Source of the DNA: an uncultured Verrucomicrobia subdivision 3 bacterium
GTDB taxonomy: Bacteria > Verrucomicrobiota > Verrucomicrobiia > Limisphaerales > UBA11358
Assembly (NCBI GenBank): GCA_903884535.1
Contig: CAISEZ010000151.1
Location: 1 to 48,936 of the forward strand
Length of the DNA stretch: 48,936 nt
Reading direction: 5' to 3'
Position 1 is the stretch's first letter; each line of letters begins with the position of its first letter. The notes beneath the pieces were generated by a model. The model did not search any database and was not told where the DNA came from. It was given only the letters and a program-made list of their open reading frames with translations. The translations under genes and the position numbers were made by a program. Shown piece by piece: positions 10,688 to 21,214 of this stretch.

Positions 10688-11964
10688 TTTACGGCGAAGT
10701 TGTTCACGGCCAGTTGGCGTAAATTTGCATTCAGCAGCTCCGGCGTGATTTCCTTTTCCCAGCGGCTGATGACCACGGTGGCGACGCCGTTGCCGATGAG
10801 GTTGGTGAAGGAGCGGCATTGGCTCATGAGCCGGTCAATGCCCACCAGCAGCGCGAGCGATTCGATCGGCACGCTCGGCACGGCGGCCAGCGTGGCGGCG
10901 AGGCAGACAAAACCTGCGCCCGTCACGCCGCTGGCACCTTTCGAGGTGATCATCGCCACCACCAGCAAACTGATTTGATGTGGCAAGTCGAGCGGCGTAT
11001 TGGTCGCTTGGGCTAGAAAAACCGCGCCCATGGCCATGTAAATATTGGTGCCGTCGAGATTGAAACTGTATCCGGTGGGAATCACCAGACCGACGGTGGA
11101 TTCCGCGCAGCCGAGGCGCTTCATTTTTTCAATCATGCCAGGCAGGGCGGTTTCCGAGGAACTGGTGCCCAGCACCAGGACGAGTTCCTCTTTGATGAAA
11201 ACCAAGAACCGGAATATGGAAAACCCGCTGAACCAGGCGATGGCACCCAAAACCAGCACGACGAACAAAGCGGCTGTGATATAAAATCCGGCGATCAGGT
11301 CGAACAGATAAGTCAGCGAGCGGACGCCGTTGCTGCCGACGGTGAACGCCATCGCGCCAAAGATGCCAAATGGCGCGAGCTTCACGACGATGTGCATGAT
11401 ATTGAAAAAAACTTGTGATCCGACTCCGATGACGTGGAGCACGGGTTTGCCCCGTTCCCCCATGGCTTGGATGGCAAATGCGACCAGCGCGGCCACAACC
11501 AAAACCTGCAACAGGTCGCCAGAGACAAACGCGCTAATAAATGTTTTAGGAATCAGGTTCAGCAGAAAATCCACCGTGCTCAAAGCATGGGCGTTGGTTG
11601 TGTAAGCTTTCGCGATGTTCGGGTCCAGCGTGGCCGGATCTATGTTGAAGCCCACGCCCGGCTTGAGCACATTGACGACCACGAGGCCGATAACCAAGGC
11701 GAGCGTGGAGACGACTTCAAAATAGAGCAGGGTTTTGCCACCAATCCGACCGAGCTTTTTGAGGTCGCCCATCGAGGCGAGGCCGTGAACAACGGTGCAG
11801 AAGATGATCGGACCGATCAACATTTTGACCAGATTGATGAAGGCGTCGCCGAGCGGCTTCATCTTTACGCCGAGCTCCGGCCAGAAAAAGCCAAAGGCGA
11901 TTCCCAGCAGCAAGGCGGCGAACGCCTGGACATAAAGCTGCTGGTAAAAGCGTTTGGGTTTCAT
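10684..11964 (-). CDS. Dicarboxylate/amino acid:cation (Na+ or H+) symporter, DAACS family
   Basis: The protein has 426 residues, the usual size for GltP/DctA transporters. Recognisable family motifs are the serine-rich hairpin [10 protein letters not shown] and the transport-core sequence [17 protein letters not shown]. These are followed by a hydrophobic hairpin and a second conserved helix with [21 protein letters not shown]. About eight hydrophobic helices are apparent. The start at 11964 places the first helix ([18 protein letters not shown]) about 10 residues in, as in the family. The gene follows pckG by 31 bases and overlaps the next hydrolase gene by four. Uptake of C4-dicarboxylates or glutamate would feed oxaloacetate to PEP carboxykinase, which fits the pairing. 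Substrate specificity is inferred only. Confidence 0.88.
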   Translation of the reverse strand: MKPKRFYQQLYVQAFAALLLGIAFGFFWPELGVKMKPLGDAFINLVKMLIGPIIFCTVVHGLASMGDLKKLGRIGGKTLLYFEVVSTLALVIGLVVVNVLKPGVGFNIDPATLDPNIAKAYTTNAHALSTVDFLLNLIPKTFISAFVSGDLLQVLVVAALVAFAIQAMGERGKPVLHVIGVGSQVFFNIMHIVVKLAPFGIFGAMAFTVGSNGVRSLTYLFDLIAGFYITAALFVVLVLGAIAWFSGFSIFRFLVFIKEELVLVLGTSSSETALPGMIEKMKRLGCAESTVGLVIPTGYSFNLDGTNIYMAMGAVFLAQATNTPLDLPHQISLLVVAMITSKGASGVTGAGFVCLAATLAAVPSVPIESLALLVGIDRLMSQCRSFTNLIGNGVATVVISRWEKEITPELLNANLRQLAVNNFAVK

Positions 11965-11995
11965 TGGCGCGGTTTTTCCATTTTGCAGACCATTT

Positions 11996-13771
11996 TTACA
12001 GCCGCGATAATAGAAGGTTGCGCTGGAACAGCAACTCTGGCGGCAGTTGCCCGGCGAGTTTGCCGAATAATTCGTCCTGCGACGCGGCTTCGCGCCGCCA
12101 TTCGTCGCGATCAATGGCCTGTGCCAAATCGAAATTGGCGAGCGGAAATCCATTCATGCCTTGCAGGTCGAAACTGGTGGCGGCCGGCAGCCAACCCAGC
12201 GGCGATTCGTTCGCCTCAGCTTGGCCGTGACACCGGTCCACAATCCATTTGAGCACCCGCATGTTCTCGCCGTAACCCGGCCACAAAAATTTCCCGGCCG
12301 CATCTTTGCGAAACCAGTTCACATTGAAGATGCGCGGCGGATGCTTCAGCGACTTGCCGACTTTAAGCCAGTGGCTGAAATAATCTCCCATGTTATAGCC
12401 GCAGAACGGCAGCATGGCGAGTGGATCGCGGCGGACCTGGCCGAGCGTGCCGGCCGCCGCCGCCGTCATTTCCGATCCCATCGTTGCGCCAAGATAAACG
12501 CCATGAATCCAGTTGAACGCCTGTAGCACCAAGGGCAGGGTGTCGGCGCGGCGGCCGCCAAAAATGATGGCGCTGATCGGCACGCCTTCCGGGTCGTTCA
12601 CCTCGGGAGCCAGGGCCGGGTTATTGGTCATCGGTGCGGCGAAGCGGCTGTTGGGATGCGCGGCTTTTTCTTTGGAAGCCGGTGTCCACGGTTTGCCTTG
12701 CCAGTCGAGACATTCGTTTGGCGGTGGACCGTCTTTGCCTTCCCACCAGACATCCAAGTCGGGCGTTAGTGCCACGTTGGTATAGATCGTGTCGCGGGCC
12801 ATGCAGGTCATGGCATTGGGATTGGATTTGAAATTGGTTCCCGGCACCACCCCGAAATAACCGGCCTCAGGGTTTATGGCATAGAGTCGGCCATCGGCAC
12901 CGGGCTTCATCCAGGCAATGTCATCACCAATTGTCCAGATTTTCCAGCCATGAAAACGTTCCGGCGGGACCAGCATGGCAAAATTCGTCTTGCCGCATGC
13001 GCTGGGAAAAGCGGCGGCGATGAACGTCTTTTGGCCCGTGGGCGATTCGACGCCAAGAATCAGCATGTGTTCGGCAAGCCAGCCCTGGTTCCGACCGAGA
13101 TAGGAACCGATCCGCAGGGCGAGACATTTTTTCCCGAGCAGCACGTTGCCACCATAATTGGAGCCCACAGAGATGATTGTGTTGTCCTGCGGAAAATGTG
13201 CGATGAAGCGCCGTTCAGGATTTAAATCCAGCGAGCAATGAAGCCCACGATTAAAATCATCGCTCTCCCCCAGATGTTCCCAAGCAACATTGCCCATGCG
13301 GGTCATGATGCGCATGCTCAACACGACGTAAATGGAATCTGTCAATTCCACGCCGACCTTGCTTAGGGGCGATCCGGGCGGCCCCATCAAATAGGGCACG
13401 ACATACATGGTCCTGCCAGCCATGCTATTTCGAGCTAAATTGTAAAGCCGTTCATACATTTCTTTGGGAGCTGTCCAGTTATTAGTTGGTCCGGCTTGTC
13501 CCTGTGTTTCAGTGCAAATAAAGGTGGATTGCTCCACGCGGGCGACATCATTGGGATGGGAACGATGGTAATAACAGTCCGGCAGTTTTTCCTGATTGAG
13601 CCGGATCAGGATGCCTTTTTCAACCGCCTCGGCAGTGAGTGCATCTTTTTCAGCGTCTGAACCATCGCACCAGACCACTTGATCCGGCTGACATAAGTCC
13701 GTCATAGCTTGCACCCAATCTTTTATGAGTGGGTTTACCGAACCGTTGTGATTCAAATTTGGCGTTATCAT
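11996..13771 (-). CDS. pckG: Phosphoenolpyruvate carboxykinase (GTP)
   Basis: This 591-residue cytoplasmic enzyme converts oxaloacetate plus GTP to PEP, CO2 and GDP. The GTP-class P-loop FPSACGKTN (residues 255-263) contains the active-site Cys typical of this class. Other conserved segments are the substrate region [40 protein letters not shown] and [13 protein letters not shown]. The length is full for the family. The ATG at 13771 is the first in frame; no strong Shine-Dalgarno sequence is visible, only an A/G-rich stretch. The enzyme gives the cell gluconeogenesis from the organic acids probably imported by the downstream symporter. Confidence 0.97.
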   Translation of the reverse strand: MITPNLNHNGSVNPLIKDWVQAMTDLCQPDQVVWCDGSDAEKDALTAEAVEKGILIRLNQEKLPDCYYHRSHPNDVARVEQSTFICTETQGQAGPTNNWTAPKEMYERLYNLARNSMAGRTMYVVPYLMGPPGSPLSKVGVELTDSIYVVLSMRIMTRMGNVAWEHLGESDDFNRGLHCSLDLNPERRFIAHFPQDNTIISVGSNYGGNVLLGKKCLALRIGSYLGRNQGWLAEHMLILGVESPTGQKTFIAAAFPSACGKTNFAMLVPPERFHGWKIWTIGDDIAWMKPGADGRLYAINPEAGYFGVVPGTNFKSNPNAMTCMARDTIYTNVALTPDLDVWWEGKDGPPPNECLDWQGKPWTPASKEKAAHPNSRFAAPMTNNPALAPEVNDPEGVPISAIIFGGRRADTLPLVLQAFNWIHGVYLGATMGSEMTAAAAGTLGQVRRDPLAMLPFCGYNMGDYFSHWLKVGKSLKHPPRIFNVNWFRKDAAGKFLWPGYGENMRVLKWIVDRCHGQAEANESPLGWLPAATSFDLQGMNGFPLANFDLAQAIDRDEWRREAASQDELFGKLAGQLPPELLFQRNLLLSRL

Positions 13772-14187
13772 GCTAAAAAACTTTTTCTTTTGATTTTTCC
13801 GTTTTGCGCTGGTTGAATTGAATTTGGCTTCAAAGAATCCTGATGAATGTATCCAGTTCCCGAGGATTCGGTAATAGTGTCTTTGTGCTATATTCTATTG
13901 AAACTCACGTAATAAAGTGACATATCGTGGTTGTTCCTGAATTTGGGCGCTTCGAAGACGCGAGAGCTATCCGCGATGGAAAAACGCTGTAAAAGGCTGG
14001 CAAGCGGTGTTGCCAAAGAGTTTTTCCTCCGTGATATAAAAGTTTAAGGCTTTGCCGGAGGTCGCTGACTTTCCGATTTGGATTGCGCGCTCCTGGAGAT
14101 GCCGCACTTGGACTTTTCCATGACCCAAAACAAGCTAGTCTTGCACGATCGCCGCGTCTGGCACAAAATGCCGGCTCCGAATTTCAC
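13772..14187. other. Divergent intergenic region between pckG and pgm
   Basis: About 416 bases separate the divergent pckG and pgm genes. I see no gene. The pgm frame stays open upstream to 14083, but those residues are not part of the phosphoglucomutase fold. Promoters for both genes must lie here, yet no clear -35/-10 pair stands out on either strand. A short interrupted dyad (CCTCCG near 14028 and CCGGAGG near 14055) is weak. Confidence 0.3.
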
Positions 14188-15834
14188 ATGAACTTGCACC
14201 CATTAGCCGGAAAACCGGCGCCGACGGAAATATTGATTGATGTCCGCAAGCTTGAACTTGATTACTACGAGCGAAAACCGGACACCGCGAATCCGGAACA
14301 ACTCGTCAGCTTTGGCACCAGCGGCCATCGTGGCACGCCGTTCAACGGAACGTTCACCGAGGCGCACATCCTCGCCATCACGCTGGCCATCTGTGAATTC
14401 CGCAAATCCAAAAATTTCACCGGTCCGCTGTTCATCGGCAAAGATTCGCACGCTGCTTCCGCGCCGGCGCAGCGCACCGCGCTCGAAGTGCTCGCGGCCA
14501 ACGGCGTCGAGACGTTCATCCAACGCGACGATGGCTTCACGCCCACGCCTTCGATTTCACACGCCATTTTGACCTACAATCGCGGCCGGAAAAGCGGTCT
14601 GGCTGACGGCATTGTCATTACGCCGTCGCACAACCCGCCCTCGGACGGCGGCTTCAAATATAATCCGCCGAATGGCGGCCCGGCGGACACGGACATCACC
14701 GGCTGGGTGCAGAACCGCGCCAACGAGATCCTGCGCGGCGGCAACCAGGATGTGAAGCGGCTCGCTTACGAATCCGCGCTCAAAGCGAGCAACACACATC
14801 TGCACGATTTCATCACGCCCTACGTCGCCACCCTCGGCGAGGTGATTGACATGGCGGCGATCAAGGCGGCGGGCGTGCGCATCGGCATTGATCCGCTGGG
14901 CGGCGCCTCGCTGCAATACTGGGAGCCGATCAAGGAACTTTACGGCCTGGACATCACGGTGGTGAACACAAAGATTGATCTGCAGTTTGGCTTCATGACG
15001 GTGGATCACGACGGAAAAATCCGCATGGATTGTTCAAGTCCTTACGCGATGGCGAGCCTCGTCGGCTTGAAGGACAAATTCAGCGTCGCGTTCGGCACCG
15101 ATCCCGACGCTGACCGTCACGGCATCGTCACGCCGTCCGCCGGTTTGCTGAATCCGAATCATTATCTCGCCGTCGCGATCAATTATCTGCTGACGCATCG
15201 TCCGCAGTGGAGCAAAAATTCCGCCGTCGGCAAAACGCTGGTGAGCAGCAGTATCATTGACCGCGTCGTCGCTTCGCTGGGGCGCAAGCTGATGGAAGTG
15301 CCGGTGGGATTCAAGTGGTTCGCGCCCGGACTCGCGGACGGCTCAGTGTGTTTCGGCGGCGAGGAAAGTGCCGGAGCCAGTTTCCTGCGGCGCGACGGCA
15401 GCGTGTGGAGCACGGACAAGGATGGATTGATTCTCGGCCTGCTCGCAGCGGAGATTTGCGCCACGACCGGCAAAGATCCCGGCCAGCATTACGCGGAACT
15501 CACCGTGAAATTCGGGGCACCGAGCTACAAGCGGATTGACGCGCCCGCCACGCCGGAACAAAAGCAGGCCTTCAAGAAACTCACGCCGGAAGCCGTGACC
15601 GCCAGCACGCTCGCCGGTGATGCCATCACGCAAAAGCTCACGCGCGCGCCGGGCAACCACGCGGACATCGGCGGCCTGAAAGTCTGCACGCAAAACGGCT
15701 GGTTCGCGGCGCGGCCTTCCGGCACGGAAAATATTTACAAGGTCTATGCCGAAAGTTTTAAAGGCGCGACGCACCTGGATGCCATCATCGTCGAGGCTCA
15801 GGCGATTGTGTCCGCCTCACTCGCCAGCAAATAG
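14188..15834 (+). CDS. pgm: Alpha-D-glucose phosphate-specific phosphoglucomutase
   Basis: This 548-residue enzyme, almost the length of the E. coli enzyme, interconverts glucose-1-phosphate and glucose-6-phosphate in the cytoplasm. The phosphoserine loop TPSHNP (Ser about 147), the metal loop DPDADR (305-310), the sugar-binding GGEESAG, and the phosphate-binding [10 protein letters not shown] near the C-terminus are all present. The N-terminus [12 protein letters not shown] is typical. The ATG at 14188 gives the standard family start. The gene lies at the edge of the alpha-glucan region and links glucan breakdown or synthesis to glycolysis. A perfect hairpin terminator follows. Confidence 0.96.
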   Translation: MNLHPLAGKPAPTEILIDVRKLELDYYERKPDTANPEQLVSFGTSGHRGTPFNGTFTEAHILAITLAICEFRKSKNFTGPLFIGKDSHAASAPAQRTALEVLAANGVETFIQRDDGFTPTPSISHAILTYNRGRKSGLADGIVITPSHNPPSDGGFKYNPPNGGPADTDITGWVQNRANEILRGGNQDVKRLAYESALKASNTHLHDFITPYVATLGEVIDMAAIKAAGVRIGIDPLGGASLQYWEPIKELYGLDITVVNTKIDLQFGFMTVDHDGKIRMDCSSPYAMASLVGLKDKFSVAFGTDPDADRHGIVTPSAGLLNPNHYLAVAINYLLTHRPQWSKNSAVGKTLVSSSIIDRVVASLGRKLMEVPVGFKWFAPGLADGSVCFGGEESAGASFLRRDGSVWSTDKDGLILGLLAAEICATTGKDPGQHYAELTVKFGAPSYKRIDAPATPEQKQAFKKLTPEAVTASTLAGDAITQKLTRAPGNHADIGGLKVCTQNGWFAARPSGTENIYKVYAESFKGATHLDAIIVEAQAIVSASLASK

Positions 15835-15850
15835 CATTTGTTAAAAACAA

Positions 15851-15881
15851 AAAGCGCTGAAGCAAACCGCTTCAGCGCTTT
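15851..15881. terminator. Bidirectional terminator between pgm and nuoA
   Basis: This is a perfect 13-base inverted repeat (15851-15863 with 15869-15881) around the loop AAACC. The AAA and TTT arms extend the GC core. It lies between convergent pgm and nuoA, so it can end both transcripts. Confidence 0.85.
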
Positions 15882-15903
15882 CGCATTTTAAAATACAGTA
15901 AAA

Positions 15904-16305
15904 TCAGGTCTTCCAGTCGAGCGCTTTTTTCTTCACGGCGTAAATATATCCCGCGAACAAAATGCCTAGGAACGAAATCATCGAGCCGAGCACCAGATTG
16001 CGCGTGGCGTGTTCCGCCAGCATGTCGCGATAAACCACGGCCCACGGATACATGAATACCACTTCGATGTCGAACAGGATGAACAGCATCGCGACGAGAT
16101 AAAATTTCACCGAGAAGCGGCCGGTGTTGCTGCCGATGGGATCCTTGCCGCATTCGTAGGCGGCGTCCTTGGCCTTGTTGGATTTGGCATATTTGCCGAG
16201 CAGCACGGAGACGAAGAGCGTCCCGCCGGCGAAACCGACGGCGGCAGCGAGCAGAAACAGGATCGGGATGTATTGCGCTAATTGTGATGGCGACGTTTGT
16301 TCCAT
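15904..16305 (-). CDS. nuoA: NADH-quinone oxidoreductase subunit A
   Basis: This 133-residue membrane subunit belongs to complex I. The family signature is complete: YECGKDP, then GRFSVKFYLVAMLFILFDIE and FMYPWA. Three transmembrane helices are apparent (near residues 12-32, 70-90 and 103-123). The acidic FDIEV segment takes part in coupling in this family. The ATG at 16305 gives the normal length; the frame is open farther upstream but without family residues. The gene is on its own here: nuoB and the other subunits are not adjacent, and its upstream neighbour is an unrelated PfpI-family gene 31 bases away. Confidence 0.95.
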   Translation of the reverse strand: MEQTSPSQLAQYIPILFLLAAAVGFAGGTLFVSVLLGKYAKSNKAKDAAYECGKDPIGSNTGRFSVKFYLVAMLFILFDIEVVFMYPWAVVYRDMLAEHATRNLVLGSMISFLGILFAGYIYAVKKKALDWKT

Positions 16306-16336
16306 GACGCAAATGATAGAAACTGCCGGAGAAATT

Positions 16337-16864
16337 TCAATGACGAAAACTGTCGTCGAGAAATTTGACCATCGCCGCGCCAAACGGCGGGCAATCTTTC
16401 GGCGTGCGACTGGAAATCAAATTGCCGTCCACGACCACCGGCTCGTTGACCCAGATGCCGCCGGCATTTTCCAGATCGTCCTTGATGCCGAGCGAGCCGG
16501 TGACGCGTTTGCCGTTCAGGATTTTTGCGGAGATCGGAATCCAGCCGCCGTGGCAGATGAAGGCGACGAGCTTGCCCTGCTCAAAAAATTCGCGCGTCAG
16601 CGACAGCGCCTTGGCATCGCGGCGCAATTTGTCCGGCATGAAGCCGCCCGGCACGAGCAGCCCGCAAAAATCCTCGCTGCGCGCATCCTTCAGCAGCAAA
16701 TCCGACGCGGCCGGATAGCCGTGCTTGCCGGCGTAGGTTTTGATTTCCGGCGCGGCGCACTTCAATGCGTAGCCCGCCTCCTCCAAACGCAATTTAGGAT
16801 ACCACAATTCCAGGTCTTCATAAACATCGTCCAGAAATGCGAGCACGGTTTTATTATTTTGCAT
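16337..16864 (-). CDS. DJ-1/PfpI family protein (type 1 glutamine amidotransferase-like)
   Basis: This 175-residue cytoplasmic protein has the PfpI fold. LLVPGGF is followed by the nucleophile elbow FICHGGW, with Cys104-His105 as expected for PfpI-type hydrolase/deglycase proteins. An N-terminal acidic pair (VYEDLELWYP) holds the likely catalytic Glu. The C-terminal segment LISSRTPKDCPPFGAAMV is standard for the subfamily. The ATG at 16864 matches the family start; the longer open frame is not family-like. It may share a transcript with nuoA. Activity could be protein repair, glyoxalase or protease-like; the sequence cannot decide. Confidence 0.88.
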   Translation of the reverse strand: MQNNKTVLAFLDDVYEDLELWYPKLRLEEAGYALKCAAPEIKTYAGKHGYPAASDLLLKDARSEDFCGLLVPGGFMPDKLRRDAKALSLTREFFEQGKLVAFICHGGWIPISAKILNGKRVTGSLGIKDDLENAGGIWVNEPVVVDGNLISSRTPKDCPPFGAAMVKFLDDSFRH

Positions 16865-16947
16865 GGCGCAGTTTTTCTCCAAAGGCGCCTGACAAACAAG
16901 CCGGGAATGCAAGAATTTAAAATGCAGACTTGGTAAGACAACGCCCC

Positions 16948-16973
16948 CACCGCATAAAGATGCGATGGAATAA
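16948..16973. promoter_or_regulatory. 26-base imperfect palindrome upstream of the first GH13 gene
   Basis: CACCGCA (16948-16954) pairs with TGCGATG with one mismatch around TAAAGA. A second copy with four differences out of 26 lies at 24923-24948, before the PEP-CTERM gene. Two copies in the alpha-glucan region make a shared regulator site possible, but it may simply be a dispersed repeat. It lies 125 bases before the GH13 start. Confidence 0.3.
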
Positions 16974-17097
16974 CGCATTTTTACGCCGTATGTTCTGCGC
17001 AGTTCCAATGTCCCCACCGGTGGCTGCCCGCAATTTGACAAGCCCGTCGGACCATTGGACTTTTATTTAGCGTGCCAAATCTTTTGCTTCAACTTTC

Positions 17098-20000
17098 GTG
17101 AAACCGACTGTCCTCCATTTTATTTCCGTCTCGTTCCGGCGAGCGGCGGCTGGATTTATTATTTTTTCCGTCCTGCTGGCGGCGGTTCACGAAGCGCGCG
17201 GCGAAGCGATGCTGGAATTGTTCCAGCTCACCTGGCCGCAGCTTTCGCAAAAAATGCCGGAGATCGCCGAGGCGGGCTACGATAGCCTGTGGCTGCCGAA
17301 TCCGGCCAAGGGCAACAGCGGCGCCTATTCCTACGGCTACGACCAGTTTGATCCGTTTGATCTGGGCGGCACCAACCAGCAGGGCACCGTGGCCACGCGC
17401 TGGGGCACGCAAGACCAATTGATCCAGATGGTGCAAATGGCGCACCGTTTCGGCATCCGCATTTATTTCGACAACGTGATGAACCACCGCTCCAGCACGG
17501 TGCCGGGCTATCCCGGTTCGGGCATTTCCACAAATTATTATCCGGGTTTGGTGCCGCAGGATTTTCATCTGCAAACCGTCACCGGCGGTTTTCAAAACTG
17601 GCCGTCCATCGGCGATCCGTATTGGTGCACCACGTCGGTGGTGCAAAATCAGCCGCTGCTGGGCCTGTGCGATCTGGCGCAGGAACCGGGCACGGTCAAT
17701 TGGAATTTTGGCAACAACATCGGCAACACGACGACCAAGCCGTATTTCGTGCGGTTTCCGGGCCGGGTGGATTTGTATATGGACACCAATGGGCCGGTGC
17801 TGGGCGCGGGCTGGGGCGGCGCGGGCTGGCGGCCGTTTGACGGGCACGGCCAGCCGGTGCCGGAAGATGTTTCCGTTTATCTCTGCCGCGCGGTGGCGTG
17901 GACGCTTTATATGACCAAGTGCGACGGCTTCCGCTTGGACGCGGTGAAGCATGTGCCGGTGAGTTTTTTCGGCAACGAAACCGGGCAGACGGATGATCCG
18001 AGTTTTGCCGGCTACACCGGCGCGATTCAGGCGATGTATGATTACGTCCATGGTTATGGCAACAACGTCACCGGCAACGGCTATGTCGAAACGGATGGCA
18101 ACCGGAACAGCCTGTTCAACACCGAGGCACCGCGCAACGACGCGATGATTTTTGGCGAGCACATTTCACCCGCGCCGCCGTTTTACGATTATCTCAACTC
18201 CGGCATGCGGCTGGAAAACCAGCCGCTTTACAGCCAGTTGAACAACACGTTCAACAACGGATCGTCCCTCGCGGGCATGGACGGGCGGGATTATGCTCCG
18301 AGCTATGGGAATTGCGATGGCAGCGGCAATTACAGCGCGGCGCAAGGCTGCAATTTTTCGATGGATCAGGACTTCGGTTACAACGCGAATCTGGGTTTGG
18401 AGGACGCTTATTTGTTCATGCGCGAAGGTCTGCCGATGACTTATTCCGACGGTTTCAATCACAATTCTTCCGGCGGCACGCCGGTGGTGAGCTATGCCAA
18501 TTATCTCGGCGAGTTCGGTGACAACACGATGCCGGACACAATGTATTTGCACAACCAACTCGCGCGCGGCGGCACCTGGCCGCGCTGGAGCGACCAGAAT
18601 GTCATCGCCTTCGAACGCTATGATTACCGCGAGGGCAATAGCTCGCAAAACCAAGGCACCGTCTTGTGCTTGATCAATACCAAAACCGGTTTTCCCGCCG
18701 ACATTGCGTTCGACGACGGTGTGGGGCAAAACTACGATGGTTATTATGGCGGCCAGCCGATATCTAACAATCGCGGAGTGGGCTTGGCCGTCGGTTTTCC
18801 GCCCGGCTCGGTGCTGGTGCAACTGGCCAGTTCCTCGCCGACCGGTGTGCCCGCGCGGGATTACAAAAAGCTGCTGGTCCACGCCGCCACCACCAGTTTG
18901 GCCGCGGCGCAGGCAGATTCTTCGCGGACCAACTCGGATCCGACCCAACGCTTGATTTACGTCGGCGGACAAAGCATTCCCAGCGGCGGCGGCGCGATTG
19001 AGTTGAATATCCCCACGGGCAGTTGGTTAATGTATGGCTATCAATGGCCGGAAGCCAGTCGCGCGAATGTCTCGACCAACGCGATTATTTTCCGGCAAGC
19101 TGGCGCGGAGGTGCCACACCTCACGGTCAACCGCACCGACGGGCCGAATGGTGACCCCAATTACAATCCGCTGTTCCCGTTCAAAATGCGCGGCAGCGTG
19201 GATGCCTACGGCAACGTCATCACCAACAAAGTTTTTTCCAACCGCAGCTATCAGATTGACATTCCGGTGGTGACCAACGCGAATTTGGACATCATTGTTC
19301 GCAGCGACGCGTCGTGCGTGAACATGCTGGTGAAGCTCGATGGCGGCGTGGATTTGAACAGTCAGATGGGGCTCGGCCCGACGAATTATCAGGCTGGCAT
19401 TGCGCCGACTAATTTTCTGGATCTGCGTGACAACAAACCCGGCTACGCGGACGACGTTTTTCTCGGCTACGAACAGACGGCATTTCAATTCCGCAACGGG
19501 CCGGAAAAATTCGCCGCGCGAAATATTTCAAATGACAACATCATTTCAGCCGGTGCGGAAACGTATTACTTCACCGTCGGCGGCACGAGCAATGTGGTGT
19601 CCGGCTTCGGCTATGGCGCAAACATCACGAACCAGGCGGCGAACTGGGTGTATCACGATCCGACCGCAACGAACACGGCGCTCGCGCCGAGCAACAGCGT
19701 GACCCAGCGCATGCCGTTGAGTCCGGCAGTGGGCCAAGTGACGACGATCTATGTGAAGGTCGGCTATCAATTCCAGATCAATACCTGCTTCATTTATTTC
19801 ACCACCGACGGCACGAATCCCGAAGGTGCGTTCGGCGTTGGCAAAGGCACGACACAGGTGGTGCAGGCGCATTTTTCCAATCACGACAGTGCGCAGAGCA
19901 ATATTGACTGGTGGTATGGCATTATTCCGGCGCAAGCGAACGGCACGGAGGTGCGCTACAAGGTGGCATTGTTTTCCGGCGGCAGCGCGGGCAACTCCAA

Positions 20001-21183
20001 CATCGGCACGATTTCCGACGCGGAATCTTCCGGCTCCAAACTCTACGGTTTGACGCAGGCGGCCATCACCAATTTTAATCCGACCACCGCCGTCGTCTGG
20101 CTGCACAACGATTTGAATCCGGTGAACACGGTCACGGGCTTGCAATCCGGCTTTCACATCGTCCGCGCCCGGACCTTCCTGCCGCGCACCAATCAGTCGA
20201 GTGTTTACAACACGTTCCTGCAAACGTTTTATTATGACGCCGCGCTGCCCACCGGGGTGATCGCCTATCCGAACAACGGCGACACCCTTGGCAGCGCCAG
20301 TTACAACGTTGTGGTGCGCGCCGACAGCAGCGTCACCGGCGTGGATTTTAACATCCAAGACAGTTATGCCGGCAACGACGACACCGCCACCGGCGCCAGC
20401 AATGGCAACGGCAATTCGAACGGCGTGCCCGTGTTCGTCAGCGCCACGGCCGTCAGCCCCAACGCATCCATCAGCGCGCAGTATCCGAACTATCCGCAAG
20501 AGTTCCGTTTCAATTACGTGAACGTGCCGGCCAGCGGCACCGCGACGATCAGCGTGCGGCTGAAAACGGTTTCAACGAGCGTTTACACCAACCGGCTGAC
20601 GACATTGACCCGCACCGTGAATACTTTGGGGCCGCTGCAGTATGTCGAGATTTCCAGTCCGGCGACCGACGGCACGGTGATTCAAATGAACACCAACACC
20701 ACTTACATGCTTCAGACGTGCTTCACGGCCACGTTGACGGCGAGTGACACGTCGCTGTTTAACATTTACATCAACGGAACCTTGCAGCCTAAAAACAATT
20801 ATACCATCCAGGCTTCCGGCTGCGGCTACGGGCTGCGCACGTTGTATGACTACTGGACCGTCAGTTCGCCCGGCACGATCACCGGCACCAACATTATCCA
20901 GGTCGTATATTCAAACAGCGTCACCAGCACGGTTTTGAGTGATACGCGCACGGTGATCATTCCGCCGCCGCTGAAGATTTCCGGTTTGGCCAACAACAAC
21001 CAGCTGGTCATTTGGGACAGTGCGCCCGGCCTCAATTACCAAGTCCTGGCCACGACCAATCTAACCGTGCCGTTCGCCGTCATCAGCGGCACTATTCCGG
21101 GCACGGGAACCTCCGCGTTTTATTACGACAATTCCACCACGAATGCGCCGCAAAAATTTTACGAAATAAAAACCGTTCCTTAA
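17098..21183 (+). CDS. Secreted GH13 family alpha-amylase-like protein
   Basis: The protein has 1361 residues from a GTG start; this start keeps a signal peptide (AAAGFIIFSVLLAAVHEARG), which the next in-frame ATG (17209) would lose. A GH13 barrel fills the first roughly 550 residues. Region I is DNVMNH (Asp125-His130), region II GFRLDAVKH (nucleophile Asp281) and region III IFGEHIS (acid/base Glu354). Region IV lacks a clear NHD; the best match is MDQD at 422-425. The remainder is beta-rich: a module with YFTTDGTNPEGAFG that resembles one in the next gene, then Ig-like segments, then the shared tail ending KFYEIKTVP. The likely role is extracellular alpha-glucan cleavage. The next GH13 gene follows by 31 bases, so the two are probably co-transcribed. 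Confidence 0.85.
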   Translation: MKPTVLHFISVSFRRAAAGFIIFSVLLAAVHEARGEAMLELFQLTWPQLSQKMPEIAEAGYDSLWLPNPAKGNSGAYSYGYDQFDPFDLGGTNQQGTVATRWGTQDQLIQMVQMAHRFGIRIYFDNVMNHRSSTVPGYPGSGISTNYYPGLVPQDFHLQTVTGGFQNWPSIGDPYWCTTSVVQNQPLLGLCDLAQEPGTVNWNFGNNIGNTTTKPYFVRFPGRVDLYMDTNGPVLGAGWGGAGWRPFDGHGQPVPEDVSVYLCRAVAWTLYMTKCDGFRLDAVKHVPVSFFGNETGQTDDPSFAGYTGAIQAMYDYVHGYGNNVTGNGYVETDGNRNSLFNTEAPRNDAMIFGEHISPAPPFYDYLNSGMRLENQPLYSQLNNTFNNGSSLAGMDGRDYAPSYGNCDGSGNYSAAQGCNFSMDQDFGYNANLGLEDAYLFMREGLPMTYSDGFNHNSSGGTPVVSYANYLGEFGDNTMPDTMYLHNQLARGGTWPRWSDQNVIAFERYDYREGNSSQNQGTVLCLINTKTGFPADIAFDDGVGQNYDGYYGGQPISNNRGVGLAVGFPPGSVLVQLASSSPTGVPARDYKKLLVHAATTSLAAAQADSSRTNSDPTQRLIYVGGQSIPSGGGAIELNIPTGSWLMYGYQWPEASRANVSTNAIIFRQAGAEVPHLTVNRTDGPNGDPNYNPLFPFKMRGSVDAYGNVITNKVFSNRSYQIDIPVVTNANLDIIVRSDASCVNMLVKLDGGVDLNSQMGLGPTNYQAGIAPTNFLDLRDNKPGYADDVFLGYEQTAFQFRNGPEKFAARNISNDNIISAGAETYYFTVGGTSNVVSGFGYGANITNQAANWVYHDPTATNTALAPSNSVTQRMPLSPAVGQVTTIYVKVGYQFQINTCFIYFTTDGTNPEGAFGVGKGTTQVVQAHFSNHDSAQSNIDWWYGIIPAQANGTEVRYKVALFSGGSAGNSNIGTISDAESSGSKLYGLTQAAITNFNPTTAVVWLHNDLNPVNTVTGLQSGFHIVRARTFLPRTNQSSVYNTFLQTFYYDAALPTGVIAYPNNGDTLGSASYNVVVRADSSVTGVDFNIQDSYAGNDDTATGASNGNGNSNGVPVFVSATAVSPNASISAQYPNYPQEFRFNYVNVPASGTATISVRLKTVSTSVYTNRLTTLTRTVNTLGPLQYVEISSPATDGTVIQMNTNTTYMLQTCFTATLTASDTSLFNIYINGTLQPKNNYTIQASGCGYGLRTLYDYWTVSSPGTITGTNIIQVVYSNSVTSTVLSDTRTVIIPPPLKISGLANNNQLVIWDSAPGLNYQVLATTNLTVPFAVISGTIPGTGTSAFYYDNSTTNAPQKFYEIKTVP

Positions 21184-21214
21184 ATTTGATCGCTCCTGTT
21201 CGTTTTAAAAACCA

